Source: a virus
Strand: one strand, 5' to 3'
DNA length: 64,000 bases
IMG/VR virus record: IMGVR_UViG_3300027741_000025
Location: 80,364 to 144,363 of that record
Shown here: in pieces, positions 19,012-27,048 of the stretch
Layout of the letters: the number at the start of each line of letters is the position of its first letter
Position numbering within the stretch: the first letter of the stretch is position 1
Position numbers and translations under genes: made by a program
Notes under the pieces: model-generated
What the model was told of the DNA's origin: nothing
The model's input: only the letters and a program-made list of their open reading frames with translations
Databases searched by the model: none

Positions 19012-19602
19012 ATGAACTTAAAAGATACAAAGATTGAAAAAATACTGATAAACGGTGTTTTTAAGAAGTTTTATCACATTTTGATAAGAAAAGATGAGTA
19101 TAAAATCTGTGTGGATTGCGCCTGCAACATGTGGGCAAATGAAAAGGATGGATCAAAACTAAACAGAGGTCTGCTGAATTCAGCAAAAGACCCATATCGA
19201 ACCGAAAGAATTGGTAGGCTTTGTGAAATGGGCTTTGGAAAGCTATTTGATATGTCGATAGACACAGAATACAAAAAATTCGGAGATACTATGGATTTTT
19301 TGTATAAAGAAAATAAAATAAATGTAAAAGGGGCGGCAAGATACCCCGATTGGGAAGCAGGTTTGGTCTTAGCTCGGGACAATAAAGGCAGAAAGTCTGA
19401 GTTGAAGCAGGACATCTATGTTTTCGGATACATGAAAAATGAAAACAAAGAACAAGAACAAGCAAATATGGTCTTAGTCGGATACCAGACCAGAGAGTTT
19501 ATACTCAATCTGTTGCCAGTGCCAGCCAGAAGAGAAGATCACTACAACTACGAAGTTCCTTACCATGATTTGCTTTCCATAGAAGCTCTAGAATCGATTT
19601 AG
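19012..19602 (+). CDS. PD-(D/E)XK nuclease-like protein
   Basis: A 196-aa protein. An early Cys pair (CVDCACNMW) is followed by RIGRLCEMGFGKLF, then GDTMDFLY and INVKGAA (about 88-106), which fit the E...D...(x)VK order of PD-(D/E)XK nucleases, with DIYVFGYM as a following core strand. It may be a DNA-degrading or repair nuclease; the exact family is uncertain. It is divergent from the SNF2 gene (46 nt apart) and overlaps the convergent 19599-19925 gene by 4 nt. Confidence 0.6.
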   Translation: MNLKDTKIEKILINGVFKKFYHILIRKDEYKICVDCACNMWANEKDGSKLNRGLLNSAKDPYRTERIGRLCEMGFGKLFDMSIDTEYKKFGDTMDFLYKENKINVKGAARYPDWEAGLVLARDNKGRKSELKQDIYVFGYMKNENKEQEQANMVLVGYQTREFILNLLPVPARREDHYNYEVPYHDLLSIEALESI

Positions 19603-19925
19603 AAGTATGGATTTTTCGTAAAGCTCTTGAACATACTTTTAAATTCTTTTGCACATTCGCTTTTAACTCGTTCAAAGTCTTTTACGCATTCACTTTTAAT
19701 TTTTTTGATATCTACGTCAAGATAACCAAGAATACCAAGCTTAACATCTGGGAATTCTTCTTCTGATTGATTCTCTTCTTCCCTAAGCCGAGCATAGTAT
19801 TGCTTGCTTCCGTTTGGATAGTTTCTATACAAGGGATAGAGTTTCTTTTCCTCGATCTTGAACTCTGAGAGAGCGCTGTTATCTCCCGCAAGAGCTTCAA
19901 GAACACCATCGAATTCAAAATCCAT
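19599..19925 (-). CDS. Hypothetical acidic protein
   Basis: A 108-aa protein from the ATG at 19925, chosen because GAGGAG lies 7 nt upstream; a longer reading to 19940 would bury that site. The start is MDFEFDGVLEAL. The middle is charged (REEENQSEEEF), and the C-terminus repeats KSEC(V/A)K(D/E)F twice. No family is recognised. Confidence 0.6.
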   Translation of the reverse strand: MDFEFDGVLEALAGDNSALSEFKIEEKKLYPLYRNYPNGSKQYYARLREEENQSEEEFPDVKLGILGYLDVDIKKIKSECVKDFERVKSECAKEFKSMFKSFTKNPYF

Positions 19926-19947
19926 GATTTTTCTCCTCAAGGAATAC

Positions 19948-19976
19948 AGTATACGCTTTGCCTGACTTCAAAGAAA
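19948..19976 (-). promoter_or_regulatory. Sigma70-like promoter
   Basis: On the minus strand TTTCTT and TATACT are 17 nt apart, about 22 nt upstream of the ATG at 19925. The -10 box is good (5 of 6 bases) and the -35 box is weak. Confidence 0.3.
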
Positions 19977-20046
19977 TAGCGTACCACAAAGAAACTTCTT
20001 TCAATAAGTCTACATATAGTGGACACATATGTTGCAAGGAGCCGGG

Positions 20047-20502
20047 ATGAAAAACTTTCTATTCTTTTTATTGTCTGCTTCAATACTTGGATGTTCTGTA
20101 AGAGTCGATCAAAAACAAACATTCCCAAAACAAAATATGGAGAAAAAAGAAGGTGAATTCTCTTTGATTCTTTTAAATCTTCATAACAAAACAAGAGAAG
20201 AAAGGGGTTTAAAGACACTTTCGATAGATGAGGGTTTGATGGTATACGCTCAAAATCACGCAGACAAAATGCTATCCAAAGACAGTTTGACGCACTCTAA
20301 TATCTCATCCCTACTCTCCAACTATGATGGTTACGTTGGAGAAAATATAGCCTATGGTCAAAAAGACGAAGAGTCTGTTTTAAAAGCCTGGATGAACTCC
20401 TACACACATAGAGGCAACATATTGGGTTCTTATACTAAGGTAGGTTTTGGTGTTGCCAAAAAAGAAGATAAAGTATATTGGTGCGCCGTCTTTGCTAACT
20501 AG
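20047..20502 (+). CDS. CAP/SCP-domain lipoprotein
   Basis: A 151-aa protein from the ATG at 20047 (AAGGAG 5-6 nt upstream). Residues 1-18 are a lipoprotein signal peptide ending in the lipobox SILGC. The rest is a CAP domain of the short bacterial type: LHNKTREERGL, YAQNHADKM, THSN, GENIAYG and the C-terminal HRGNILGSYTKVGFGVA...YWCAVFAN. The CAP His/Glu cleft residues appear present. Role unknown. Placement in an envelope leaflet suggests superinfection exclusion, host surface alteration or lysis. Confidence 0.85.
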   Translation: MKNFLFFLLSASILGCSVRVDQKQTFPKQNMEKKEGEFSLILLNLHNKTREERGLKTLSIDEGLMVYAQNHADKMLSKDSLTHSNISSLLSNYDGYVGENIAYGQKDEESVLKAWMNSYTHRGNILGSYTKVGFGVAKKEDKVYWCAVFAN

Positions 20503-21221
20503 ATACCATACTCAGTTAGTTTTATATTCACGGCATAATCACCGGGCTCTGTTATTGAAACATTCTTGTTAAACACTATGAAACCAGTTTGAGTTATTGT
20601 TATATTAAAAGAAAACGGAAGATTTAGCGTAGGATTAATTCTAGGATCTAGTCCGGTGTTCACAACACCCTTTGTCGATTTGAATCCCGACAAAGAAACG
20701 TCAAACAAACTTCCGCTTGCGTTTTCTGTTCCCCACTTTTCTTCTGTAATCTCAAATTTTGGATCAATAATAGTATAAGAATTTGGGTTTGAATTAATCA
20801 TATTGAACGTGAAAGTTGTAGATAAAGATTCATATCTATTCAATATTATCTTTGGATAAACTTCTACCGCTTCACCAGTAGAAACAGTCAGAGGTGTATC
20901 AAAAACTTTGAACCATAAAAGCTTACCTGAAGAATCTTTCACATAATATCCCACAATAATCTCTGATAATGGTGGTTCGTTATTATTATTCCAAATTACC
21001 GGTTCTTTGTATTCTATTATTGCGTAGTCACTTTCAGCCAAAGATGGTCCCCAATTGTATTTTGACAAAGATATAGGCGCATAGCCTACAAACAAAGGAT
21101 TTGTAAAAACGGGATTCTCGGTATTTTCACTAATATTATTTGTGAAAAGCTCAGCAGAACTATCAAACCCAATCAGTTCGTCTAGTAGTTTCGGATTGTT
21201 TATTATATTAGCTGTTGGCAT
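20499..21221 (-). CDS. Hypothetical beta-rich protein, probably structural
   Basis: A 240-aa protein without a signal peptide or known motif. The sequence alternates hydrophobic and polar residues, is rich in Asn/Thr/Ser and ends KLTEYGI, typical of beta-sandwich virion proteins. TATATATTTAAT precedes the ATG directly. It converges on the CAP lipoprotein with a 4-nt overlap. A virion decoration or fibre-associated protein is a guess from composition. Confidence 0.6.
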   Translation of the reverse strand: MPTANIINNPKLLDELIGFDSSAELFTNNISENTENPVFTNPLFVGYAPISLSKYNWGPSLAESDYAIIEYKEPVIWNNNNEPPLSEIIVGYYVKDSSGKLLWFKVFDTPLTVSTGEAVEVYPKIILNRYESLSTTFTFNMINSNPNSYTIIDPKFEITEEKWGTENASGSLFDVSLSGFKSTKGVVNTGLDPRINPTLNLPFSFNITITQTGFIVFNKNVSITEPGDYAVNIKLTEYGI

Positions 21222-21280
21222 ATTAAATATATATAAAATAAATACAAAAAACCAAACACAAATTTGAATCTGTTTAAAAT

Positions 21281-21739
21281 ATGACTACAATATTCTATAT
21301 GGTAGAAAAACTTTTTTATTCTTGGCAAGAATACGATAAAGACATACTTTTAATAAACTCAAGAATTCACATGAGTTCTTGGTACCCAGAACACATAGTT
21401 GGAGTCAAAAGAGGTGGTCTTATCCCGGCAGTCTCCCTGAGTCATTTATTCAAAATTCCATTAAGCATAATAAGTTATCAATCGAGAGATGGCGAAGATA
21501 GGGACTTGGGAGGATTATTAAGTTTATCAAAAGATTCAAAAATATTGCTAATTGATGATATATGTGACACTGGGGATACATTCGAAGCAATTAAGAAAGA
21601 AATAAAACAAAATTATTTAAATATAAAATTTTGTTCAATGTTTTATAATATAAGGCAAAATATAACAGTTGATTATTTTGCAAGAAAGATAGACAGGGAA
21701 AAAGATGCCAGTTGGATAGTTTTTCCTTGGGAGTTTTAA
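21281..21739 (+). CDS. Phosphoribosyltransferase-like protein
   Basis: A 152-aa type-I PRTase fold. VGVKRGGLIPAV (about 46-57) is the glycine-containing early loop, and ILLIDDICDTGDT (about 88-100) is the PRPP-binding motif. Enzymes of this class salvage purines or pyrimidines with PRPP. The base specificity is not readable. An in-frame ATG at 21299 is an alternative start. The GT gene begins 1 nt after its stop. Confidence 0.8.
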   Translation: MTTIFYMVEKLFYSWQEYDKDILLINSRIHMSSWYPEHIVGVKRGGLIPAVSLSHLFKIPLSIISYQSRDGEDRDLGGLLSLSKDSKILLIDDICDTGDTFEAIKKEIKQNYLNIKFCSMFYNIRQNITVDYFARKIDREKDASWIVFPWEF

Positions 21740-21740
21740 A

Positions 21741-23879
21741 ATGCAAAAAGTTTACAAAATAAATGAAAAGAATTACACCCTTCCTCAAGACTTTTGTTGG
21801 GAAGACTATATAGAAATTTATGATGATTTGAGAATAGCAGGTATCACCACAGAAAGACAAGCAATATATCATTATTTAATTTATGGAATCAATGAACAAA
21901 GAAAATACAAGATAGATGGAATCAAAGAAATAAAAACCACAAACAATATTATTCAAATAAATAAAACAGCAGAAAAATTCTTTGATACAAAAAATTTAAT
22001 GTATTTTTCTCCGGAGGCACCGGACTTCGATAGAAGCAGTGGAGGGAACAGACTCTTCCAAATACTAAGAATTTTAGTCCTTGATTTGAAATACAACACA
22101 TACTTTTTGTGCAACAATCCTCTTGATAAAAAATATTTTGATGCCTTGAATTCTATGGGTGTTAAATGTTATACAATAAATCCAGAAAAAAACATTTACT
22201 TAAACAAACATATTCAAGACTTTAAATCTTCAAAAATTAATTTTGATTATTGCATATTTTCTTGGTTTGATATAGCTCGACAATATTTTGATATTATAAA
22301 ATCTTATTATCCCCAAATTAAAACAATAACAGACTCTGTTGATGTACATTGGATTAGAGAAGAAAGAGGTGTGAAAGAAGGTTTGTTCCACAAAACAGAA
22401 AAGCAATTGATCGCCAGCAAAGAAGCAGAAAAAAATATTTATGAAAAATCAGATGTTGTCTTTGCTGTCACAAAAAACGATGCTCAAGAAATTCAAAAAG
22501 AGCTTCCAAATAAAAACGTTAAGATTTTATCAAATATTCATGAGCCTCAAAAAAATAGAAATAAACTGGGTAATGATATAGTTTTTGTAGGAAGTTATCT
22601 TCATCTCCCCAATCAACAAGCAGCAATAGATTGTGTCGAAATTTATAATAAATTTATTTCACAATATGAATTTAATAAAAAAAATAAACCAAATCTTTTA
22701 ATAGTTGGATCTCACCCTAACGAACAAATCAAATCCCTGGATAATGGCAAAAATATTAAAGTTCTGGGGCAAGTTGAAGACTTGGAACCAATATATGAAC
22801 AAGCAAGAGTTCTACTGGCTCCGCTTAGATGGGGAGCTGGAATAAAAGGCAAGATATGCGAAGCCGCTATGCATAAAGTTCCCATAGTTACAACCAGAAT
22901 TGGTAGTGAGGGTTTGTCGTTAACAGATAGAAGAGACGTTTATTTAGGAGAATCAAACGATGACTTCGTAGAGTGTTTGTTCAAGATATATGGAAGTAAA
23001 GACTTAAATCTATTAGACATGTCTGATAGGGCTCAGAAAAAGATATTATCTTTAACAAGTAAGCAAGCTGCAATATCTGTTTTAAAACACACACTTGGTT
23101 TCAAGAAAGTTATAATAAGCATAGTCACATACAATAACTTTAAAACATTGACCAAATGCGTAGAATCTATATTGAATAATACGGATTATTTAACCTATGA
23201 GATAGTTATTACCAACAACTTTCCAGAGCATAATAAAAAAATAACAGACTATTCAAACAAAATAAATAAAAAATATAAAAACAATAAAGTTTCTTGCATA
23301 AACAACGGAAAAAATGAGTTCTTCATAATTCCCAACAACAGAGTAATAGAATCGCACCCAGACAGCGACATAGTTTTAGTGAACGACGATATAGAGATTG
23401 TATCCAAGTGTTGGCTGAGTAATTTGTATTCCGCTGCTTATTCTGAAGGAAGTGTAGCCTGTGCAGGTGGCAAGACAATATTTCCAAATGGTTTGTTGGC
23501 AGAAGCAGGGGCAGAGCTTTACAACGACGGTTTTGGACGGAATATCGGCAGAAACGATAATCCAAACAAAGATATTTATAATCTACGACGGTATGTGGGA
23601 TATGTAAGTGGATGTTTAATGTATATTCGTAGAGACGCAATAGAGGAAGTCGGTCTATTGGACCAAAATTTGTTTCCGATGTACTACGAGGATAGTGATT
23701 GGCAATATAGGGCTCACATAAAAGGCTTGAAAAGCATATATGAGCCAAGTTGCTTGGCTGTTCACTCAGAAGGCACAACAGTACGCAGGTCTAAATTCAA
23801 TAAAATAAAAATTGTTGAAACAAATAGAGAGAAGTTCATAAATAAATATAAAGACGAAAATATAGAACAATATAACTAG
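21741..23879 (+). CDS. Two-domain glycosyltransferase (GT4-like plus GT2-like)
   Basis: A 712-aa protein. Residues 15-50 carry a short helical motif (YIEIYDDLRIAGI...AIYHYLIYGINEQRKY) often found at the front of phage and bacterial multi-domain GTs. Residues about 75-440 form a GT-B domain with VFVGSYLHLPNQQAA and the donor-binding APLRWGAGIKGKICEA. Residues about 455-700 form a GT-A/GT2 domain: SIVTYNNFKTLTKCVESI, then VNDDIEI as the DXD-type segment, and MYYEDSDW. It probably builds a glycan on virion or host-surface components. GGGAG lies 7 nt upstream of the ATG. Confidence 0.88.
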   Translation: MQKVYKINEKNYTLPQDFCWEDYIEIYDDLRIAGITTERQAIYHYLIYGINEQRKYKIDGIKEIKTTNNIIQINKTAEKFFDTKNLMYFSPEAPDFDRSSGGNRLFQILRILVLDLKYNTYFLCNNPLDKKYFDALNSMGVKCYTINPEKNIYLNKHIQDFKSSKINFDYCIFSWFDIARQYFDIIKSYYPQIKTITDSVDVHWIREERGVKEGLFHKTEKQLIASKEAEKNIYEKSDVVFAVTKNDAQEIQKELPNKNVKILSNIHEPQKNRNKLGNDIVFVGSYLHLPNQQAAIDCVEIYNKFISQYEFNKKNKPNLLIVGSHPNEQIKSLDNGKNIKVLGQVEDLEPIYEQARVLLAPLRWGAGIKGKICEAAMHKVPIVTTRIGSEGLSLTDRRDVYLGESNDDFVECLFKIYGSKDLNLLDMSDRAQKKILSLTSKQAAISVLKHTLGFKKVIISIVTYNNFKTLTKCVESILNNTDYLTYEIVITNNFPEHNKKITDYSNKINKKYKNNKVSCINNGKNEFFIIPNNRVIESHPDSDIVLVNDDIEIVSKCWLSNLYSAAYSEGSVACAGGKTIFPNGLLAEAGAELYNDGFGRNIGRNDNPNKDIYNLRRYVGYVSGCLMYIRRDAIEEVGLLDQNLFPMYYEDSDWQYRAHIKGLKSIYEPSCLAVHSEGTTVRRSKFNKIKIVETNREKFINKYKDENIEQYN

Positions 23880-23890
23880 AAGGATCACCG

Positions 23891-24076
23891 ATGTTAGATA
23901 TTATCTTGTTAACAAGCCTCTTAATTTCAACAATAGCATATTTCTTTATAAGACAAAAACAGAAAAACAAGTCTTTTATTATAACAACTGGGTGCTTGGG
24001 TGTTGTTATAACTGTGGTTTTAGTTGTGTCGGCTATATGCACAATACTTAATTTTATTTTTAGGTATCTAATTTAG
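23891..24076 (+). CDS. Small membrane protein
   Basis: 61 aa with two hydrophobic helices (about 3-19 and 29-56) joined by a basic turn (RQKQKNKS). An AAGGA ribosome-binding site lies 7-8 nt upstream. The size and topology fit a holin-like or other small phage membrane protein, but nothing specific identifies it. Its end overlaps the convergent 24060-24332 gene. Confidence 0.6.
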   Translation: MLDIILLTSLLISTIAYFFIRQKQKNKSFIITTGCLGVVITVVLVVSAICTILNFIFRYLI

Positions 24077-24332
24077 TTACTTTAACGACTAAATTTCCAT
24101 CACCTTTTATAACTCGGTGATATGTTTCTTTTGGCACAAAGAGCTTTTCTTTTAAAAGCTTAGGTAATTCATTGTCCATTTGGAACATCCAATTATTATT
24201 TTGAAGAACTTCTACAATCCTGTCTTCTTTATCTTTGTGCCAAATAAGCTCACCAGAATCTACACTGCTGCTAAATTCTCTTATTGAGATATTGTTCTGT
24301 GTCTTTTTTTCTTTAAATGGGAATTCTGTCAC
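24060..24332 (-). CDS. Cupin-like small phage protein
   Basis: A 90-aa protein starting at a GTG that overlaps the upstream stop (GTGA). The core has ELIWHKDKEDR, then NNWMFQMDNELP, then VPKETYHRVIKGDGNLVVKV. The His/Glu/His spacing and the P-x-x-x-(Y)-H-R pattern are those of a one-domain cupin. Similar small proteins occur in T4-like phages with no assigned role. It may bind metal. Confidence 0.7.
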   Translation of the reverse strand: MTEFPFKEKKTQNNISIREFSSSVDSGELIWHKDKEDRIVEVLQNNNWMFQMDNELPKLLKEKLFVPKETYHRVIKGDGNLVVKVTKLDT

Positions 24333-24913
24333 CAGTATTTACCTTTATCATGCGTTCCAAGAGATTTCATTCTGTGTGATCTGCAGCTCCAATAACCAGG
24401 AGTTGTTCTGTCTGTCTTTTCTGAGCATTTGTGTCTTGCAGCAAAGCTTTTTCTTCTTGCGGTATTGCTGGCTCTTATCTTCATATTAGGATCACCAAAA
24501 CGAACTTTCTTAACTTTGCCTGAAGATGATTTTACGTAAACAGCAAACTTTTTCTTTTCTCCTGGTGTTCTGAACGGCTTTCCTGTTGTTACATTTTTGC
24601 CTTGATACTCAGCCTCGTTTATTTCTTCTTTCTCTAAAAATGGAGCATCTAAATAAACTGTTTGACCCTCGTATTCTGCTGTTTCTCCCAAATCACTTTC
24701 GAGCAGGTCTGCGTCTTCATCACAAACTTCAAGAAGATTATTTTTATACAAGAGTCTGGATTCTTTTATTAGCAAAAAATAAGACTCACTGTAAGTTCTA
24801 AAGACATTATCAGAAAGTCTAATGTCATTGTCTATGTGATACTTTAGATTTTCACTAATTTTTTGATTACCCAATACAACCAAATTGGCTTTATAATAAT
24901 TTTTGAAGTGCAT
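24329..24913 (-). CDS. Protein with conserved 'GDPNM...RRKSFAARHKC...YWSC' C-terminal domain
   Basis: A 194-aa protein. The first about 100 residues are poorly conserved and acidic. The C-terminal domain (about 105-190) has KKFAVYVKSSSGKVKKVRFGD, then a basic R-x-S-F-x-A-R-H-x-C segment and YWSCRSH. This combination recurs in T4-like and giant-virus proteins of unknown role, often next to capsid genes. The N-terminus (MHFKNYYK) partly resembles the FKNF leader seen in neighbouring genes. CATAAATAATTATC lies directly before the ATG. Confidence 0.65.
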   Translation of the reverse strand: MHFKNYYKANLVVLGNQKISENLKYHIDNDIRLSDNVFRTYSESYFLLIKESRLLYKNNLLEVCDEDADLLESDLGETAEYEGQTVYLDAPFLEKEEINEAEYQGKNVTTGKPFRTPGEKKKFAVYVKSSSGKVKKVRFGDPNMKIRASNTARRKSFAARHKCSEKTDRTTPGYWSCRSHRMKSLGTHDKGKYW

Positions 24914-24934
24914 GATAATTATTTATGCCTATGA

Positions 24935-24942
24935 TATATAAA
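24935..24942 (+). promoter_or_regulatory. Late-promoter-like TATATAAA box
   Basis: The octamer ends 3 nt before the ATG at 24946. It helps decide that start, because an upstream ATG at 24925 would place the box inside the coding sequence. Confidence 0.35.
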
Positions 24943-24945
24943 AAT

Positions 24946-25788
24946 ATGGATAATTTTAAGAATTTCATACTTAGCGAAATGCCTATTTCCAAGTTTCAAC
25001 TACTAGGGCAATGGGGACCGGACGCAAAAAGAAAGTATGGATATAGTGCTCAAGACACAGGAATATTAGAAAATCCCAAAGCTGTGGAGAAGATCCATAA
25101 GCATTGGAGCAACAGTAAGAATAATTTCGACTTGTATTTTTTAAGAAATTATGCCGGAACGAAACATAGGGAAAAAGGTGAGGTTAAGTCATTATGGGTT
25201 TTAAATAATTTAGGAATAGATATTAAACCAAATGAAGATGCAATAACGGTAATTTTTACCACCAATACTGGTGATGAAAAAATTCCTATGACATCCTGGG
25301 CGATTGGTCACAGGTTGGGACACGCCATCAGAATGGATCATGTTTTTGAAAATTACTTTAGAAAAGAAATAAACAAAGACTTTGAAGAAATATTAAAGTA
25401 TGTGTATGGTCTTGATATTAACAATAGAGATTTTTATTATCAGAACGATTATTTTTCTAAATATGAAAAAAATATGAAAGCTATTTTTCTCGCAGTTGGA
25501 AAGATGAAAAGTGCAAGAGAAAATATTCTTAGGAATAGCAACGAATTCATATATGAGTTGGTGGCTCAATATATCATAACAGGAAAAATAACATTTAATG
25601 ATCTGCCTAGGTCTTTAATCTTGTCGAGACAAGTTGCTTGGGGTAGACCTAACTATAGAACAAAAAATTATACCGACGAGACAGCATTTAGGGAATATAA
25701 CGAAATGCTGCATAACAATGCTTTGAAATACGAGGATTATCTTGACACTGTATTCAACGGATTAGAAGGTAAGATATTTGTTATGTAA
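24946..25788 (+). CDS. Metallopeptidase-fold protein with variant HRLGH motif and capsid-targeting-like leader
   Basis: A 280-aa protein from 24946. The start MDNFKNFILSEMP fits the leader pattern, with a possible prohead-protease cut after L-S-E. About residues 120-135 read PMTSWAIGHRLGHAIRM. The arrangement mimics HExxH, but Arg replaces the catalytic Glu, so it may bind metal without classical proteolysis or may have been repurposed. A later segment NSNEFIYELVAQYIITGKI resembles the third-ligand helix (E...E) of such peptidases. The gene is divergent from 24329-24913, and each start has an adjacent AT-box. Confidence 0.6.
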   Translation: MDNFKNFILSEMPISKFQLLGQWGPDAKRKYGYSAQDTGILENPKAVEKIHKHWSNSKNNFDLYFLRNYAGTKHREKGEVKSLWVLNNLGIDIKPNEDAITVIFTTNTGDEKIPMTSWAIGHRLGHAIRMDHVFENYFRKEINKDFEEILKYVYGLDINNRDFYYQNDYFSKYEKNMKAIFLAVGKMKSARENILRNSNEFIYELVAQYIITGKITFNDLPRSLILSRQVAWGRPNYRTKNYTDETAFREYNEMLHNNALKYEDYLDTVFNGLEGKIFVM

Positions 25789-25835
25789 AATGATACATAA
25801 TATAGAAGAACAATCACTTAATTCAAGGAGGATTT

Positions 25836-26054
25836 GTGAAAAAAAAAGCAAAAAAAATAATAGAAAATAGATTTTTTTTAATCTTAGCAAGAACAATAGA
25901 TCACAGAATTGGAAAAACAGATGAAGATCATCCTTCAATTCCAATTCTTACTGTAAAAGAAGCGTTGATTAGCTTCTTCATAAGATTCATAATATTATTT
26001 GTAAACTTTGTAACTTGTGCTTTTGTAATAGCAAATATAATCCATCACTGGTAG
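25836..26054 (+). CDS. Small membrane protein, GTG start
   Basis: A 72-aa protein starting with GTG 5 nt after AAGGAGGA, the strongest kind of ribosome-binding site in the window. There is a basic N-terminus (KKKAKK), a soluble segment with TIDHRIGKTDEDHPSIP, and a C-terminal membrane helix (ALISFFIRFIILFVNFVTC, about 43-61). Function unknown. Strong translation signals suggest an early or abundant product. Confidence 0.65.
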   Translation: MKKKAKKIIENRFFLILARTIDHRIGKTDEDHPSIPILTVKEALISFFIRFIILFVNFVTCAFVIANIIHHW

Positions 26055-26468
26055 TTAGTATTTGTAACCCCTTACAACTTCTTCTTTTTTAATATTTGCT
26101 TTTTTAAAGAATTTTAAACTGGATTTTGTGTGAGGACATACTTTAATGCCTTCGCAGTTCATTTTTTTTGAAATATCCCTAGCCTTATTTAGTATTTTTG
26201 TTCCGTAGCCTTTTCTTCTAAATTTAGTCTTAACGTAAATGTAAGTTCTTATATTTTTACTATTCTTAGAAAGAAAATAATCGAGCATTGCCCATCCTAT
26301 TAATTCTTTTTCATCGAAAAGAGCTACTGCAATATAATTGTCTTCTTTTCTTTTTTTGCTTAAAATAACAGCCTCCCTCATATAATCTTCGCCCAAAGGG
26401 GTTGCTGCTACGAATATTCTTCTTAGTTTGGGCGAGCACTTTTTAACATCTCGAATTATCCATTTCAT
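26055..26468 (-). CDS. GNAT-family N-acetyltransferase
   Basis: A 137-aa protein with the GNAT core: YIAVALFDEKELIGWAML (strands 2-4), then the acetyl-CoA pyrophosphate loop FRRKGYGTKIL (R-x-x-G-x-G; about 83-94), and a C-terminal CPHTKSSLKFFKKANI helix. The acceptor substrate is unknown. Overlapping ATGA links it to the HNH gene upstream on the same strand; an AAGGAA ribosome-binding site is present. Confidence 0.82.
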   Translation of the reverse strand: MKWIIRDVKKCSPKLRRIFVAATPLGEDYMREAVILSKKRKEDNYIAVALFDEKELIGWAMLDYFLSKNSKNIRTYIYVKTKFRRKGYGTKILNKARDISKKMNCEGIKVCPHTKSSLKFFKKANIKKEEVVRGYKY

Positions 26469-26875
26469 TTTATATTCCTTTTTTCAAGATGTCTTTTTAT
26501 TTTTATCCTATCTTTCTTTTCAAGCAAGTCTCTGTCCATCTCCCAATGATGATTTTTACAAAGTGCAATTAAATTTTTAATATCATTTATTTCACTTATT
26601 AAAATATCACCAGTGAATGAACATATGTCTTTTATGTGACAAACATCAAAGTGCTTAAAATAACCGCAAACAACGCAATCCTTAGAAAGACCGCTTGCCA
26701 AGTATTTTCGCCTGGCGTCTTCTCTGATTCTGTTTCCCCTGCTCTCTGATCTTTTTTTATTCTGAGTTGCTTCTGTTTTTTGTTTTATTCTAAAACACAT
26801 TTTGCAATATGTGTATTTTGAAGCAATTGGATCAGAGCAAGTTTTACAGACTTTTTTTGATTTTATTTTCGGCAT
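26465..26875 (-). CDS. HNH endonuclease
   Basis: A 136-aa protein. It has an N-terminal zinc knuckle (CKTC ... CKMC, about 10-27), a basic helix, then an HNH core: CVVCGY, FDVCHIKDI (the catalytic-type His region), NLIALCKNHHWEMD. Two structural CxxC/CxxH pairs suggest a zinc-stabilised HNH fold. Free-standing HNH genes in phages are often homing or packaging-associated nucleases. Its stop overlaps the GNAT start. Confidence 0.8.
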   Translation of the reverse strand: MPKIKSKKVCKTCSDPIASKYTYCKMCFRIKQKTEATQNKKRSESRGNRIREDARRKYLASGLSKDCVVCGYFKHFDVCHIKDICSFTGDILISEINDIKNLIALCKNHHWEMDRDLLEKKDRIKIKRHLEKRNIK

Positions 26876-26943
26876 AAAGATAGTTTATTCGAAAACAATT
26901 TTTGATTCAATATATATTATAGGTTCTCAAGGAGGAGAAAATT

Positions 26944-27027
26944 ATGAAAAAAACTAAGAATGTTTTTGCAAAATTTATTTATATAAGCAACAAAAAAACT
27001 AAAAAGAAAAAGAAACCGAATAGTTGA
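26944..27027 (+). CDS. Very small basic peptide (27 aa)
   Basis: ATG at 26944 lies 8 nt after AAGGAGGAG, an excellent ribosome-binding site. The product, MKKTKNVFAKFIYISNKKTK followed by five Lys/Pro residues and NS, is strongly basic with no hydrophobic helix. It is too short for family assignment. The ribosome-binding site is the main evidence. Confidence 0.5.
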   Translation: MKKTKNVFAKFIYISNKKTKKKKKPNS

Positions 27028-27048
27028 TGTTTTGGCTATATATTCTGT

